64,000 bases of DNA from Riptortus pedestris (Eukaryota; Arthropoda; Insecta; Hemiptera; Alydidae): contig CM032230.1 in assembly GCA_019009955.1 (NCBI GenBank), positions 12,419,001-12,483,000 on the forward strand. The letters run 5' to 3'. The translations under genes were made by a program, and so were the position numbers. The notes beneath the pieces are model-generated. The model was not told where the DNA came from. It did no database searches and worked only from the letters and a program-made list of their open reading frames with translations. Below, piece after piece: positions 10,158-22,710 of the stretch; position 1 is the stretch's first letter; each line of letters starts with the position of its first letter.

Positions 10158-11237
10158 CATTGTAACCTCTGTCTGTACATTGATTTTTTTCGCGAAATTT
10201 CACGATAACTTTTCGTTTCACATGTCATAGACACCATAACTGTATTTTGCTTCTTTCGTGTATGTTTGTTTGATACCTTTTCACGCATAAACGGCTGAAC
10301 CGAATTTTATGAAACTTCGTATGTATTTTACTATTAACCCAACTTAGACTTTAGGCTATATTAAAATTCTCTGAGATGAATAGGAGTGGGGGTTATAAGG
10401 GAAGCCTGAAGTTAAAAATAGCGATATTTCGTTTCCTATTGGTTTTCCGGCAAGTATGAACATAACAAAAGTTGTTTATTTTGTTATTTAGAGTAACTTT
10501 TGTCATATACACTTTCGTCGTATTCCGAAGTACAAATGCGTTATACGCCAAACATTATAGCGGGAGTGAACAATTTTATTTGGTACAAAAGACTCAACCG
10601 AACTATTTTGTTATTTAGAGAAAGTTTTATTATATACACTATCGTCGAAACCGAACTATAAAGGCGTTATATGCTAAAAATTATAGCGGGAGTCAACAAT
10701 TTTATTTGGCACAAAAGACTCACTAAACTAAATAAAACACTGGGTATGTGTATTAGCACTAACGCCTTCCTTATAATACGCCATACTAACATTTCTAGGG
10801 ACGGGTAGGAGTGGGGATTATAAGAATTAATAATAGTGATATTTCGTTTCTTATTGTGGTTTCGGCAAATATGGACATAACAAAAGCTGTTTATTTTGTT
10901 ATTTAGAGAAATTTGCTCAACAATTCTTTTCAATATTAACTACCATGTACCTCACCTGGAAAAATTAATTCAAATGTATGTTAATATTTTGTCCTTAATA
11001 ATTCAAATCTATACATAATGCACAGGAAACGGGAAATATGACAATCTGGAGGACAGTGAAGTCTTACATAAAAAATTAATTTTATTATTAACAAATCCAT
11101 AAAAACGACGGCTATTAACAATAAACACTGGGACGGGTAAATGTCAAAATATTGTGCAAAGTAAAGCCTTGCCAAAAAAATGCCATCACCATTCAACCTC
11201 AAATGAATTCCCGGGCGAAGCCGGGTATTTGAGCTAG
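10101..11237 (+). mobile_element. non-autonomous Helitron, complete ends
   Basis: The 5' end TCTATATATA follows A (10100). The 3' end has the hairpin CCCGGGCGAAGCCGGG, then TATTTGAG and CTAG, followed by T (11238). This is the canonical A|TC...CTAG|T Helitron boundary without target duplication. The 5' region has the sequence ACGGCTGAACCGAATTTTAT and a long (TA)n tract. The interior has two diverged units of the repeat that forms a tandem array in the copy at 37498. There is no Rep/helicase coding capacity. The orientation is set by TC on the left and CTAG on the right. Confidence 0.85.
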
Positions 11238-11575
11238 TTCTTCAATATGTTAGAACGATTTCTAGGCCTCCTTGGGGTATTTATTATACATGTATTATAT
11301 TAGAAACGAAGATATATAGTAATTGCCAGAGAGAGGTATGCGAGCGACATATTCATCACAGACAGCATTCCTTGGAGACAGTAACGTAATTATATCTCGT
11401 CGCAAACATTTGTACGGCCTAATGAAAGTCAAACAGCACCACCTAAACACACACTCCAACCCATGGAAGGAATTACAACTCCTAAATATAGTATTTATAA
11501 TTCAGTCGCAAAATATTTCTTCTCCGCACAATTCAATTTATTACTCATGATGCTCATTTTGAAAAACGTTTAATT
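11238..11575. other. unassigned sequence
   Basis: A 75-residue open frame (11323-11550, +) has no recognisable motif. Nothing else is seen. Confidence 0.4.
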
Positions 11576-11798
11576 AACATTATTATTATTTATTGACGTT
11601 CACTTTTTGCTACTATGGTTAGTTGGGACGGCTTATCTACAGGTTACAACGCTTATCTAGTCAGGGTGGGGCTAAGGATTTTATTTAATGAGTTTGTCAC
11701 TATATAAATTCCTATTGCCCAGGCGGGAATCGAACTCATGGGTTTAGCATGTGAGTTTTGGACCAACGCTCTAACCATCATAGCTAACCTGAGCCCCC
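11576..11798 (-). mobile_element. tRNA-derived SINE
   Basis: A reverse-orientation copy of the 4531 family. The head GGGGGCTCAGGTTAGC is at the right end, the B-box-like GAGTTCGATTCCCGCC near 11730, and the A/T tail of AATAAATAATAAT type at the left. Confidence 0.75.
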
Positions 11799-11807
11799 GT
11801 TTAATTT

Positions 11808-11810
<3 letters not shown>

Positions 11811-11857
<47 letters not shown>

Positions 11858-12335
11858 GGTTGGCTTTCCAGACCTCTTTAGCCGCGGCTCCAGCTCGGCC
11901 TATCATGGGCGATGGCTTCCCAGTCCTGTACGTGGAAGTCTGTAGCGACCTTCTTCACTCTCTCTTCCTCGAATCCGGGTACCCACCACTGTTGCATTCA
12001 TTGTCTTGTATAGGCAGTCGGTTGGGTTACTTCTTGTCACATGTGTCGCCCATTGTAGCACCTGACCTTTCATATCATGTGAAACCACTGACTCGTTTCA
12101 GATATAATATCATCTATAGTCTCCATTCTCCAAAATCCTAAGTCACCATCTCCACTTTTGGACTTTTTTGTCTATAAGAAACTTGCGCTAAAACCTTTGT
12201 ATCCAGAGTACCCGTCAACGCCCATGTCTCGCACCTATATCAAAGTGATTCCCCCAGCCTAAATGGCATTCAGACCCCGAATTGCGACTCATCCGGATCG
12301 GCAATGTATACCATGAAGGAGGTAGATATAGAGCT
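11811..12335 (-). pseudogene. LINE 3'-region fragment beside a TA microsatellite
   Basis: After a (TA)n tract (11811-11854), the minus strand encodes a broken version of the C-terminal region of many LINE polyproteins. The clearest parts are KGQVLQWATHVTRS (compare the common WAGHV motif), then MNATVVGTRIRGR. After a frameshift comes DWEAIAHDRPSW. The upstream part of the fragment (12176-12335) also resembles LINE coding sequence but is too eroded to translate cleanly. The clade is not assigned. The HINE 5' end at 12360-12472 lies just right, so the LINE fragment may sit inside an old HINE microsatellite. Confidence 0.5.
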
Positions 12336-12359
12336 ACCCAAAAGGACCTATATCTGTCG

Positions 12360-12472
12360 GACCTCATTTTCGTCATCTCCTGGGTAGGATCGATGGACAT
12401 TTGAAGAAAAATTTCGAAAATCGCATCATGAGTACAACCTCAATAGCTGATTTCCCTTAAGGGAAATCTGCT
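12360..12472 (-). mobile_element. HINE 5'-end fragment
   Basis: Contains GGACCTCATTTTCGTCATCT and the 5' block, then the intact palindrome and terminal AAATCTGCT. It lacks the core and 3' end. Confidence 0.75.
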
Positions 12473-12559
12473 AAAAAGAACATTTAGCCCAGTGGGGAAA
12501 TCTACGAAACCACTCAGTTTCTTTATTGTTTACAGAACCAACTCTCATTTACTTAAATA

Positions 12560-13150
12560 ATTGACTAATTTTTTATTTATTTATTTGAAGAGCTCCGCAA
12601 CTAGGCGATGTCGCTCAGTACCATTTATTTGAATTCTCTAAATTAAAATTTTAAAATGAAGATAAAATGTATTCAGAATTATTAAAACATAGTATAAAGT
12701 ATATGGAAATAAAATTAAGGAAGTATTAAAATAATGCTATATCAAACAATAAACTTTGAGATAAATCCTGGCATGAGGGTGATGGAAGTCTAAGACACTG
12801 GTTTAAAAATGTATTATACAGAGATATAAAACGTAGAGAAATGAGTGGGGTAAGTGAGGTTTAAAGTTTGTTATAAATGTCAGTTGTCTTGAAGTGTTTT
12901 AATAGTGTATTTATATGTGGGCTACCTTCTGTTAATAGTTCGTTCAAGAAGTTGGGTAAGTTCAAATGTTCACGTAGTCTGGAGTCGGTCAGGAGATGTT
13001 TAATGGTCAGTACTGTGTTACAGTGAGTGCATGTGGGTCGATCTTTTCGGTTTATGAGCTATGAATGTGTTACTAGTGAATGTCCGATTCTAAGCCTAGT
13101 CAGCACCACTTGATCTCGTCTGGTTAGATTTTGGACTAATTTTAAGTTCG
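12560..13150 (-). pseudogene. I/Jockey-like LINE C-terminal fragment
   Basis: The minus strand reads TRRDQVVLTRLRIGHS, then a stop, then a zinc-knuckle-like segment CTHCN...LTIKHLLTDS in which the expected final Cys is Ser, ending SPHINTLLKHFK. This is the domain that follows RNase H in I-like non-LTR retrotransposons. The element at 57400 has the matching segment. One in-frame stop and the missing Cys show it is dead. The 3' side (left) ends in a TTTATTTATTTA-type tail, as expected for target-primed insertion. Confidence 0.65.
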
Positions 13151-14324
13151 GTATGAAAACAATTTGATATTATTTATTGTTTTAGGTTCTCTTTAGAGGA
13201 TGCTTTCACATAGGAATTGGTTATCATAAATTATATATATTTTTATTAAAAACATAATAATAACAATATCTAATTATTATATTTGTCACAGATTAATTTT
13301 CCTATGAGAATTTTTCCAAATGAATATAACTCCAAGTGGCATTCCGGTGCATTGCATTATAGGAAAATATTGTTTACGGTTCGAAAGTACATTCTGCCAT
13401 AATAAATAATTGGGAATGGAAAAATATCAGGAATAAACAGCACTATTTGTTAAAAAAACAACAAATATATAGACTTTCATTCAGAGGCGATAAATAATAA
13501 TAAATATACAGAATATGCTTTAATAAATTCAAGTGATTGTATTAAATTTGCATATTTGAATATATGCAGAGCTGTGTATGTTCTGCAAGTATTCTAATAT
13601 TGTGGAAAGCGATATTTATTAACATTTATTAGCATAAAGGAACGACTGCTATATTTTATTACACCATGCGATTTCTACCCCCTTGCATAGGCCTCACATG
13701 CCCATAATAACATATGCAATATTCCAACTTATAATATTAATAGGGCAAATAAAGTATCATCTGAATTTATCTTGGCCTGGTATATGGATGTTAATACACG
13801 GAAGAGCCATCAAAAATTCTCAGCTGGAAGGAACCCTTAATTTGATCAACGATAAAAGGAAAGCTTGCGCTTTACATAAAACATAATTTTACAAGATTTC
13901 TCTAAAGGGGAATTATCATTTGAGAATGTAATTACTACAAAAAATGTGTTCAAAATTCCACCAGTACTACCTGTTGTCCAAATTTATATTTTAGTCAGTG
14001 TGAAAATATAACCTAGTTAACGCCACTTAACCAATGGCTGAAGGTCACATCGATAAGTAAAGATACTGGGAAAATAAATGGAAATATCCAAACAGAGTGA
14101 GAAATAGATTTAGCCGTATAAAGAATAAATTGAAGTCAACAGATACCAAATATAATCTATGCAAAATAGTTGATACACTGAATAATAAGTCAGATGACAA
14201 ACTTTGCCGAGGAGAGACCCTTGTTAATGACAACTTGCTAATTCCTTCAGCCTGCACAACCTCACACGGCAGAATCTGATCTTAGAGAACTTCTATAAAT
14301 CAGCTAAGTGCTTTCCTTGCAATT
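13151..14324. other. unassigned AT-rich sequence
   Basis: About 1.2 kb with no recognised repeat. Short open frames at 13683 and 14045-14279 lack motifs and overlap on both strands. Confidence 0.4.
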
Positions 14325-14581
14325 TAGTTGGAAGGGGGGGGGGGAGGAGATTCGGAAATTCATGATATCTCCGTTAGTATGTGTCATATCGAAACATGTT
14401 ATAGAGCTAATCTTATAAAACTGTTGATGCTCTTTCTTGTTTTCAGCCTTCAGTAAACCCCCACATCTACTCTTCGGATTTTACTGAGAAATGTAAAATA
14501 TATAGTGAGATGAGATCAGTAGTGTGTTATACACGTACGTGGGAAATCTGCTTAGTTTACGCAGAACCTGCGTGACGGACG
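14325..14581 (+). mobile_element. HINE 3'-half fragment
   Basis: Starts at the G10 tract (about 14335), with ATATCTCCGTTAGTATGTG, CAGCCTTCAGTAAACC, GGGAAATCTGCTTAG, and a hairpin changed to GCAGAACCTGCGT. The 5' half is missing. Confidence 0.75.
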
Positions 14582-14583
14582 TT

Positions 14584-15250
14584 TTGTATACAGGAGAGTA
14601 ACCTCATTGCACATTTTGTTGTCAGACTTAATTAAGTTACACATAACGTGACCCAATTGTGTCTTTATTCTTTGTAAAGGAATAAATATATTAAAAAAGA
14701 TGAACTATATAAAATAGCAGGTATTGAATACATCATGAGCTTCAGACAGAATATTAAAAAAAAAAAAAACTGCAAAAACCTAGCAAGGGATGAATGTTGG
14801 AAGACACAGCGAGCCTCTCCTGTAATCCCTTCAAGCTTCAGTCTCTTCATTTACATAAAATTCATTAAAATGGAGCCTTTTTAATTCATTTAAATAATGA
14901 ACCAAAGGCTGTTTTTCCTCGGCCAAGGGACTATCTGACACTAATCAAAAAGTTTTACTTAAATAAAGATATCCTTTTGAATTAGTTATTCAGATATAAA
15001 CGTTAGAGATGGCTGTAAAGTTTAGGTATAGTTTCCTTAAATAAATAATTTAGGTTTAAACGAAGAGGTTGTGATTTTATTCGAGTCTAAAATAAGCTAA
15101 AGTTTATTAAAGTTTATTTACATAAAAACACAGCAGTGGTTTCAGTAGCATCTTGTTATGAGGTAAGTTACTGAATCGCTTTTCTATTATTCTCTTTACA
15201 CATTTTATATATACCTTTCTCAGTAGCTCCTGAGGTACGAATTTCATTGA
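14584..15250. other. unassigned AT-rich sequence
   Basis: No recognised feature. It contains an A-run near 14757 and scattered T-rich tracts. Confidence 0.4.
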
Positions 15251-15255
15251 CTTGC

Positions 15256-15351
15256 TTGTGCTATTGAGGTCGTACTCATAACGCATATTTCGAAAAATTT
15301 CGTCAAATGTCCATCGATCCTACGATTCCTAAGAGAAAATGAGGTGTAATG

Positions 15352-15412
<61 letters not shown>

Positions 15413-15726
15413 TATTATGCATATAATCAGAAACTGTATAGAACCAATCTTATGTAATGTGATGTTCTATACATGTTGTTATGTACGTTTTTTCACGATC
15501 TTTAATATTAACCGAGATATTTGGTTTTTTTAGTATTCGGCCTTGAGTAAACCCCCACTCCAACTCATGCCATATTAACAATACGCTAATTAATTATGAA
15601 TAACTTTATTTGAATTCTAAATACCAAATATTGTTCTCATTGAACATTTACATTTTTAAATAAATGCAAATACGTGACGCACGTGGGAAATCTGCTTAGT
15701 CAACGCAGTCTCTGCGTGACGGATTT
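15256..15726 (+). mobile_element. HINE copy, C type, 5' terminus eroded, core deleted
   Basis: The 5' block starts at GCTATTGAGGTCGTACTC. A (TA)n tract at 15356-15408 runs directly into TCCGTTATTATGCATA, so the core and G-tract are deleted. The C module follows, then the hairpin GCAGTCTCTGCGTGACGGAT. Confidence 0.75.
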
Positions 15727-15859
15727 TATTGTAAATTTTTATTGCACTATTTGTTTTTTTTTTGTTTTTTTATCAATTCAATTTTTGTACACATTATTTG
15801 TAAATATTCTTTTTTTATTATTTATTCGGACTATTTTTTAAATTTTATATATATGGTAA

Positions 15860-16700
15860 TACTTCCCCAAAGTTAGGAGAACTGTGGCAATTGGTCGGTC
15901 AAAAAAAAGGATAGAAAACCTGAGCACAGCAAAGAGCTATAGACCAATCAGTCTGCTGCCAGTTCAAGGAAAGTGCAGGAGGTCTTGGCGAAAAATACAA
16001 CTACCAACATGTAAAATAGCAGATAAGTGAGAGGTAATTTGGAAACATCCTAGGTAAATTTAATGATTAATAAGCAAGAGAACGAAGAAGGGCAAACCAA
16101 GTTCGCGATAGGAATATTCCTAAAGGCTGCTAGAGCTTTTGATAACGCCTGGTGGCCCCAGGTGAGCCTGAGGGTATTGAGTTTTCGAGCAATATTCTGG
16201 CCTTTATAAGTAGTGTGTGTGATGGCTGGCGCTAATATTGGCAGCCGAGGCCATTAAAACTTAGCTAGTAGATAGAGGAGACGAAGCTGACTATATGAAC
16301 CAAAAGAAAAAAAGAAATGTAAGTAATAATGCGAGGACTCAAATCAAGAAGGAGGAGGATTCGAAGCAAGGCACCCACCCAGTCCCCTATGGAATCATGA
16401 GAGAATTCAAGTGATTACAGAATCCCCGCCCAAAGACATGGCAATCTATGCCATTGAGTCGAATAAGACGACAGCCACCTATATCTAGCCCAGAGGAGCT
16501 CCAGAAGTAGTAACAAGTAGGCGCTTGCTTGAAAAGGTCGTAACGAAGAATTTATTGCCAAATGTGATCTCAAGGATATATATAGAATATTTTTTCACCG
16601 ATCACTGGCAAAGCCAATCTCAACTAGCCACATTTGACTTAGAAGAGAATAAGGCCTATGTCTGTTAATGGGCATAGATCACCTCTAAATCAGTCAGCTT
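15860..16700 (+). pseudogene. R1-like LINE reverse transcriptase fragment
   Basis: Scattered reverse-transcriptase motifs survive in shifted frames. SYRPISLLPV is near 15930, a conserved segment of non-LTR reverse transcriptases. RAFDNAWWP is near 16130, a form of the catalytic region typical of the R1 clade. The frame is broken repeatedly by stops and shifts, and no full domain can be read. Downstream, 16400-16690 is too eroded to assign with confidence. R1-type elements occur mainly in arthropods, which supports the arthropod reading. The 5' and 3' ends are not resolved. Confidence 0.6.
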
Positions 16701-17204
16701 CAGGTGCCATTGAAAAAAATATGAAATTCTCAGCGAAGTTTGTTACCATGAATACAATTTGATAAGCGGATTTTACAAGAGGTTGAAACAAGCGAATGAT
16801 AAATTTGGAAGAAGAGTAACTAATTGTTAAAAAAAGTTCAAGCAGCACTTGTGAATAAAGCTACACAAGAAGTAATTAAAAAAGGTGGATGAAATTAAAA
16901 AGAAAAAAAAGGGAGGAGATTTGCCTCGTTATTAAACTCTTTGTAATTTCATTTCTGAAGAACTTTATACAATAAATACTCCCAAGGAACGGCTGAAATA
17001 TTGCTACCAGATTCTCTATGTAATATTCTGCAATAATACAATGAATTTTTACCACTTCACATAATTGCTTTTACTAATTAACAAAACTCAAATGCGATTT
17101 ATAAAAGGATTTTAATGCCTTTATTTGCTTTTAAGTGATATTCACGGTTACTAAACCTTTGGAATTCACTCATGTAATTTATTAGATAAATCTCTCACTC
17201 TCTC

Positions 17205-17263
17205 ATATACACACACGCACGCACGCGCGCACATACACACACACACCCACACACACACTCTCA

Positions 17264-17313
<50 letters not shown>

Positions 17314-17330
17314 GTCTCCCTCCCCTCACA
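17205..17330. repeat. CA and TC simple repeats
   Basis: An ACAC/GCAC-rich tract (about 17207-17263) passes into a TC tract (about 17264-17330). Confidence 0.9.
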
Positions 17331-18288
17331 CCCTCTCTACAGTGCTACTACTACTGCTTGATCAAAAGTATTCTTGAACCCCAGAATTGACATTTAGATT
17401 CTATGGCAACGTAATGTGCACATAATTTTTTCCAGTTGAATGGCAGAGATATTCGTTTCCTAATAACTCCAAGATTATTGATTGTAGATGAAGGATGACA
17501 GTGAAGTACTGGGAAGTACCTTGCCCTCGTACTAGACGTTTTTACCTCTGAGGTAATCGATTAGACAAATTATCGATTTAAGTTATCGCTCAACAATCTA
17601 TATCGAAATGGTATCGATGTGTCGTAATAAGTTGAGCTAATTAAACTTGTAAATGCTTAAATAAAGAAAACAGGAATCAATCAATAAACATGAAAGGATA
17701 ACGTAAAGAGTCTGTTATTATACTGATACAGAAGTTATGTAGATAAATAAATAATCCTAGTTAGGTGACAATGTATAATAAAAATAACTTCTGCTTTGCC
17801 TGCTGATAGTAAAATTAATAATTAAATGAAAATAAAGATGGCTATCAAACGAAAATATGATAGAAATCCCGTAATAAAGCAAGCTACATAAAGTCTGAAT
17901 TGCATGCAAAATACTTGCATAAAAACAAATAAATATAACGGGTGCAACGTAGATAATAAATGGCCATGCTCTTTGCTAAATGCTTCATGTATTAAAAGTA
18001 GTCCCGGGCTCTCATAAAATTTCACTCCAAGTGTAAAACGGCGGCCGGGCATAAAACTGGAGCACTTGAGACAGCCTTGAGGTACAGCCAACGATGAGCA
18101 ATTATTCAGGATAAAACAGCTAACTCTACAATGTGGTATGCCTGTGTCTGGGCAAAGTACACTAGAATTCCAATTAGTAATTCGGTTGACAGATGTCACC
18201 TGGAACCCACTCAATGGCTTGAATTGAATAGCTGCTGGGATTAAGAATTTCCTATTAATCATTCACTAACTATGCTCATCACTATTTT
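17331..18288. other. unassigned sequence with a 146-residue open frame
   Basis: The minus-strand frame at 17822-18262 is the longest one not explained by a repeat. It is rich in hydrophobic residues towards its end and has no motif I recognise. It may be chance or an eroded transposon. No promoter or splice context supports it. Confidence 0.3.
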
Positions 18289-18409
18289 AGCAGATTTCAG
18301 GGAAATCAGCTATTGAGGTTGTACACATTACAGAATTTTAGAAATTTTTCTTCAAATGTCCATCGATCCTACCTAGATGACGAAAATGAGGTCCGTTCAA
18401 AACTGTATT
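18289..18409 (+). mobile_element. HINE 5'-end partial copy, tandem to next
   Basis: AGCAGATTTCAGGGAAATCAG and the 5' block up to CCGTTCAAAACTGTAT, where the microsatellite should start. The sequence then passes straight into TTTTAGCAG of the next copy. Shared variants (GAGGTTGTAC, TTTTTCTTCAAATG) tie it closely to that neighbour. Confidence 0.8.
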
Positions 18410-18412
18410 TTT

Positions 18413-18534
18413 AGCAGATTTCCCTTAGGGGAAATCAGCTATTGAGGTTGTACTCATGACGGAATTTTCGAAATTTTTCTTCAAATGTCCATCGATCCTA
18501 CCTAGTAGATGACGAAAATGAGGTCCGTTCAAAA

Positions 18535-18600
<66 letters not shown>

Positions 18601-19037
18601 CTGTTACCGCTCTAGCGGTCGCAATTTTTGTTTAATCGTTACCAAACTCGATATTTAGTCGTTTTATGTAAAAATAAAGATCAAGTTCGTTAACGGCTGA
18701 AATCGGACCAGTGGGAGGAGGGATTTAGAGGGGAGGATTTTCGAAAATTCGAAATATCTCCGTTACTATACGTCGGATCGAAACATTGTATAGAACCAAT
18801 CTTATTGCAAATTAAATTTACTATAAATATTGTCTTATACATTTATTCTCTATCTTGAATATTAACCGAGATATTTGCATTTTTATTATATCTGGGCGGA
18901 TAATTGATGACAGTGAGTTTCCCGCCAAAAGCTAGTTCGGCCGTTTCCTTGACTGCTCGGCTCTCGTGAAATTTCTCTATTGTAAAACTTTACGTGGGAA
19001 ATCTGCTTAGTTTACGCAGCCCCTGCGTGACGGACTT
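18413..19037 (+). mobile_element. HINE copy, A2 type, complete
   Basis: AGCAGATTTCCCTTAGGGG, 5' block, (TA)n at 18538-18595, core, a G-tract, and the A2 module (AAAAGCTAGTTCGGCCG). The subterminal repeat, hairpin and GACGGACTTTT close it. Confidence 0.9.
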
Positions 19038-19039
19038 TT

Positions 19040-21335
19040 AATATTCTGATCATAATTACTTGAATTTAGTACTATGTTCATTTACAAAATGTTTACTTAT
19101 TTTAATTTTGCTAATTCACTTTGTACAATTTTTGACTTTTGAGAGGTGATTTGCCCACCTTTGATGTGATGTCTATAAATAAATAAATCTTTGAAAAAAA
19201 GGTGCAATTCCATGCAAAAGTGTATTCTGAATAGTATTTCTATTCAGTCATATAAATAATCATTATGAAGGTTACTTTGTTATTGGACTTAAATAGAACA
19301 TTCGTCTAAGAACTCAAGATAGACTTGAAAAACTAATTTAAGAAAATATACTAAACATGAAGGAATAAATATGAAAAATGGTTTTGGTGCTTAGATTCCT
19401 TCTCCTGTCGGCAGCCAAGGATTAATGCTGCTCATGCAAGAAGTTTCTTTAGCCCTATGAATAGCATTGGGTTAGGCTTTTCAACTATTTATACAGCGCG
19501 TTAACAAACTGCCGGCGGTTAGGTTTGATAAATATAGCAGAGCCCTCAAGCAGGGATAAAGCCGATGCTAGCTCGTCCAACTTTGATTAGATTTATGGAA
19601 GTATGGATGAAAGTTTGATGGGAGGCTGAGAAATGGAGGGAATATATCTTCTGAGCAACTGCCAAGCTGAGACTAGCCTAAATAAAACATTGGTGGCACT
19701 GTATCGATTAACCTCATATCGATACTTTCCCATGCCAAAGAAGTTGCTATGGATATGCCTAAATAAATCGGGGGAATTTACCCATCTCTGGAATGACACA
19801 CAGATCATGTCACATCAAATTTCATTCTGAATTTCTCTCTTACTAAGGAACTATGAATCAAAATAAAACTTTAAGTATACAATATTCATGGTATATTTTA
19901 AAAATGACAGATTAACCGTTCAAAAAAAATCCAGTTAATATTTCATTTACATATAAAAAAAAAGTAAAACAATTTTTGAAAGGCAAAAATTATGTTTTAA
20001 TGCCCCACGTAATAATAAAGGTATACAATATTGTTGTATACACTTTCCCAGACACTCATTCTTCAGCTCTAAGTTATTTACTATGTACGTAACGATTATA
20101 TCAAAATCCGTTACCACCACAACAGACTACCTGTGCTCTTATTAAATTAAATTTTTAAATATGTTGGATTAAAAGTATTTCCTTTAATAGCTACATACAG
20201 GGTGCCCCAACTTCCCGTGTCACCCACCTTAAAATCTCCAATTATTTTAAACAAGGCTGACACTTGGTGTGCCATAATTGGTACCTTAAGTCTCAGTCAA
20301 AGGAAGAAACCTTTCTGTCCATATTCAACCTCGAAACCTTCTCCAGTACTCCAGCGACCATAACTTTGGAATTTCCAATGGAATGCCCTATTTATTATGA
20401 CGGATTCTTGTAGAAAATCACATTATAAAATGAGTTTATATCGGTGAATGTTTCGATTTGACGCATCGTTTAGCCATAAAGTGCACAAATCGTTATTTCA
20501 GAAACAGCATATTTTATTTTAAATTGCTGCGACATAAAAGTTGTAGTAAACCAAATTATCGTTGAAACAATTCTATGGGGAAAGGAAGGGATTCTGAAGA
20601 AAAACAAAAGTGTTAAATTTAAATAACGCAAAAGTATTCTTGAATGAATCCAAAAAAATGTTTACTTCAAAAAACAAAAACATAACAAAATATGTTCTTA
20701 CAATTAATTTATTTTAAATTAATGAGGTAGTAATTATTTATAAAAGGAATGCATTTTTCAGTTATTTATATAGTTTCATGTAAAATAAATAACGGTGCAA
20801 TATTTTCCAGAGAAGAGTCATCGTCCCACATTTTTTTGGGTACAGTCTTCAACAGCTTCCTAAATAAAGAATTTCTAAATGAAATTAAAGATACCCTTTA
20901 TGTAAATAAATGAAATGTGTCTCTCTTTGATGAGATCTTATGAACCTAACATTTACGAACAGCGGAGACAATCCAAGACAGACAATGGGAAGAAGGGATT
21001 AATCCAGTACTGTATAGAAGTAAAGAGCGGAGAGACGGGGATATTTCGGGCTAGAAAGGGAGTGAAGGATGAGAGAGAGGTGTCATTCAATCAGCCCTCT
21101 CTAGGTCCATCTATCTTCATCATTCATCGGGAGTACCTAGAGGGACAATACCTAAATCTTACCTCCAGGTACTAACCTACATTCAGACACCAATATCAGA
21201 CCATCAACCTTAGCAACCCTCCCTTCAACACATTACCTAAACCATTTAGGAAAGAGAATTCATACTCAAGCGACGATTCCTATAAATCCCCACGATTCCG
21301 TCAGTGAGACCTGGAAATGAACGCCGATCAAGATC
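19040..21335. other. unassigned 2.3-kb stretch
   Basis: No confident feature. ACAGGGTGCCCCAACTTCC near 20200 resembles the terminal phrase of several transposon groups, but I found no inverted partner. Open frames at 19593-19830 (both strands) and 20915-21175 have no motif. Confidence 0.35.
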
Positions 21336-21374
21336 CTGTACGAGTAGATGACGAAAATGAGGTATATATACGTC

Positions 21375-21430
<56 letters not shown>

Positions 21431-21957
21431 CTCCGTTATTATGCGTTGGATGGAAAAAGTATATAGAACCATTCTTATTGCAGATGTAATGTTCTATAAA
21501 TGTTGTTATGTACATTTTTTTCACTATCTTGATTATGAACCGAAATATTTGAATTTTGTTAGTTTTTGGTCTTTAGTAAACCCCATCTCATATTTTTATT
21601 TTACGTCCCCTTTATGCTACTAGGCTAATCGGGACGGGTTATCTACAGGCTACCATCCTTTTCTAGCCAAGGTAGACACAAGGAGTTTATTTAATGAGAC
21701 CGTCATAAAATAAATTTCCACTGCCCAGGGCGGGATAGACCCTAGGTCTGCCATGGGAGATTAGGACTAACGCCCCTCACTCGCACGGCCAACCCGAGCC
21801 CCCCCCCATCTCATATTAACAATATGCTATTATGTTATGAAACACTTTATTTGAAGCCTAAATACCATTGGAGTTTTACGTTTTGAGATAAATGAAAATA
21901 CGTAACTCACGTGAGAAATCCGCTTAGTTAACACAGCTCCTGCGTGAAGAAATTTTA
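21336..21957 (+). mobile_element. HINE copy, C type, hosting a SINE
   Basis: It begins at GTAGATGACGAAAATGAGG, with (TA)n at 21378-21425, then TCCGTTATTATGCGTTGG, and a C module split by the SINE at 21595-21807. It ends with hairpin GCTCCTGCGTGAAG. The 5' terminus and core are missing. Confidence 0.75.
21595..21807 (-). mobile_element. tRNA-derived SINE with target duplication
   Basis: Minus-strand head GGGGGGGCTCGGGTTGG, with an A-box-like part and a B-box region. The 10-bp ATCTCATATT flanks it on both sides (21585-21594 and 21808-21817). It sits within a HINE C module whose uninterrupted form is visible in other copies. Confidence 0.8.
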
Positions 21958-22710
21958 TTGATCCTGATCAATTGGTTTCTCTATCGTCCACCATCTCGGG
22001 AGAAAATATTCCATTCCATTTCTCAATTACAACATACTCTACCAAAATAACCCATTCATGAAATTATTAAAAGCACTAGTTTTATGCTACCACCAATTGC
22101 CTTCCACTACAGTCAAATTCTGTACACGTCCAAAAGGAGAAATGTGGACCACTGAGAAAGGCAGTAGGAACGCCGGTAGTTTTTAAAAGATAAAACATTC
22201 AGAAGCTAATATTCGTTTGGGAAGAAAGGAAACTATAAATGAATATTAAATGGAGCCATGGATAATGTCTCGTAGCAAAGTGGAACGAGATGAAAGTGGC
22301 CCAGACAATTAAATATTTATTTTGAATGCTAGAGAATAGCTAGAGGCACTCCCTAGGCAATGCCAACAAGATTAGCAAAGCAACTTAATGCTTCTCGAAT
22401 CTCTATGGAGTTATATTATGAATTGCAAAGGATTCCAAATTTATACACATTACCAAACTTATTAAAATTTCAAAGAACGTCGTCGAAATATAGGTTCTTT
22501 CATATATTTTATAACCAAGACACCGTGACAGATTCCATTTAAGGAGTAGATAGTAATAATAATAAAGTATTACGACACAGAGGAATAAGATAAATTCATT
22601 TTGTCCGTCAAGAACTTCATTCTTATAAAGAATATCAACTACATGAGCTATGTAGATAATACGGGTACATTACCCACTCCATGGCTTTACAGAAGGTTAA
22701 CTTGTTGATG
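21958..22710. other. unassigned sequence
   Basis: No recognised repeat or credible open frame before the satellite array. Confidence 0.4.

Noticed and set aside
17822..18262. 146-residue minus-strand open frame as a possible gene
   Set aside because: No motif, no start context or splice signals that I can support, and the end is low in complexity. It is kept only as part of an unassigned stretch.
20190..20600. ACAGGGTGCCCC near 20200 as the terminus of a DNA transposon
   Set aside because: No inverted partner or target duplication was found within several kilobases.
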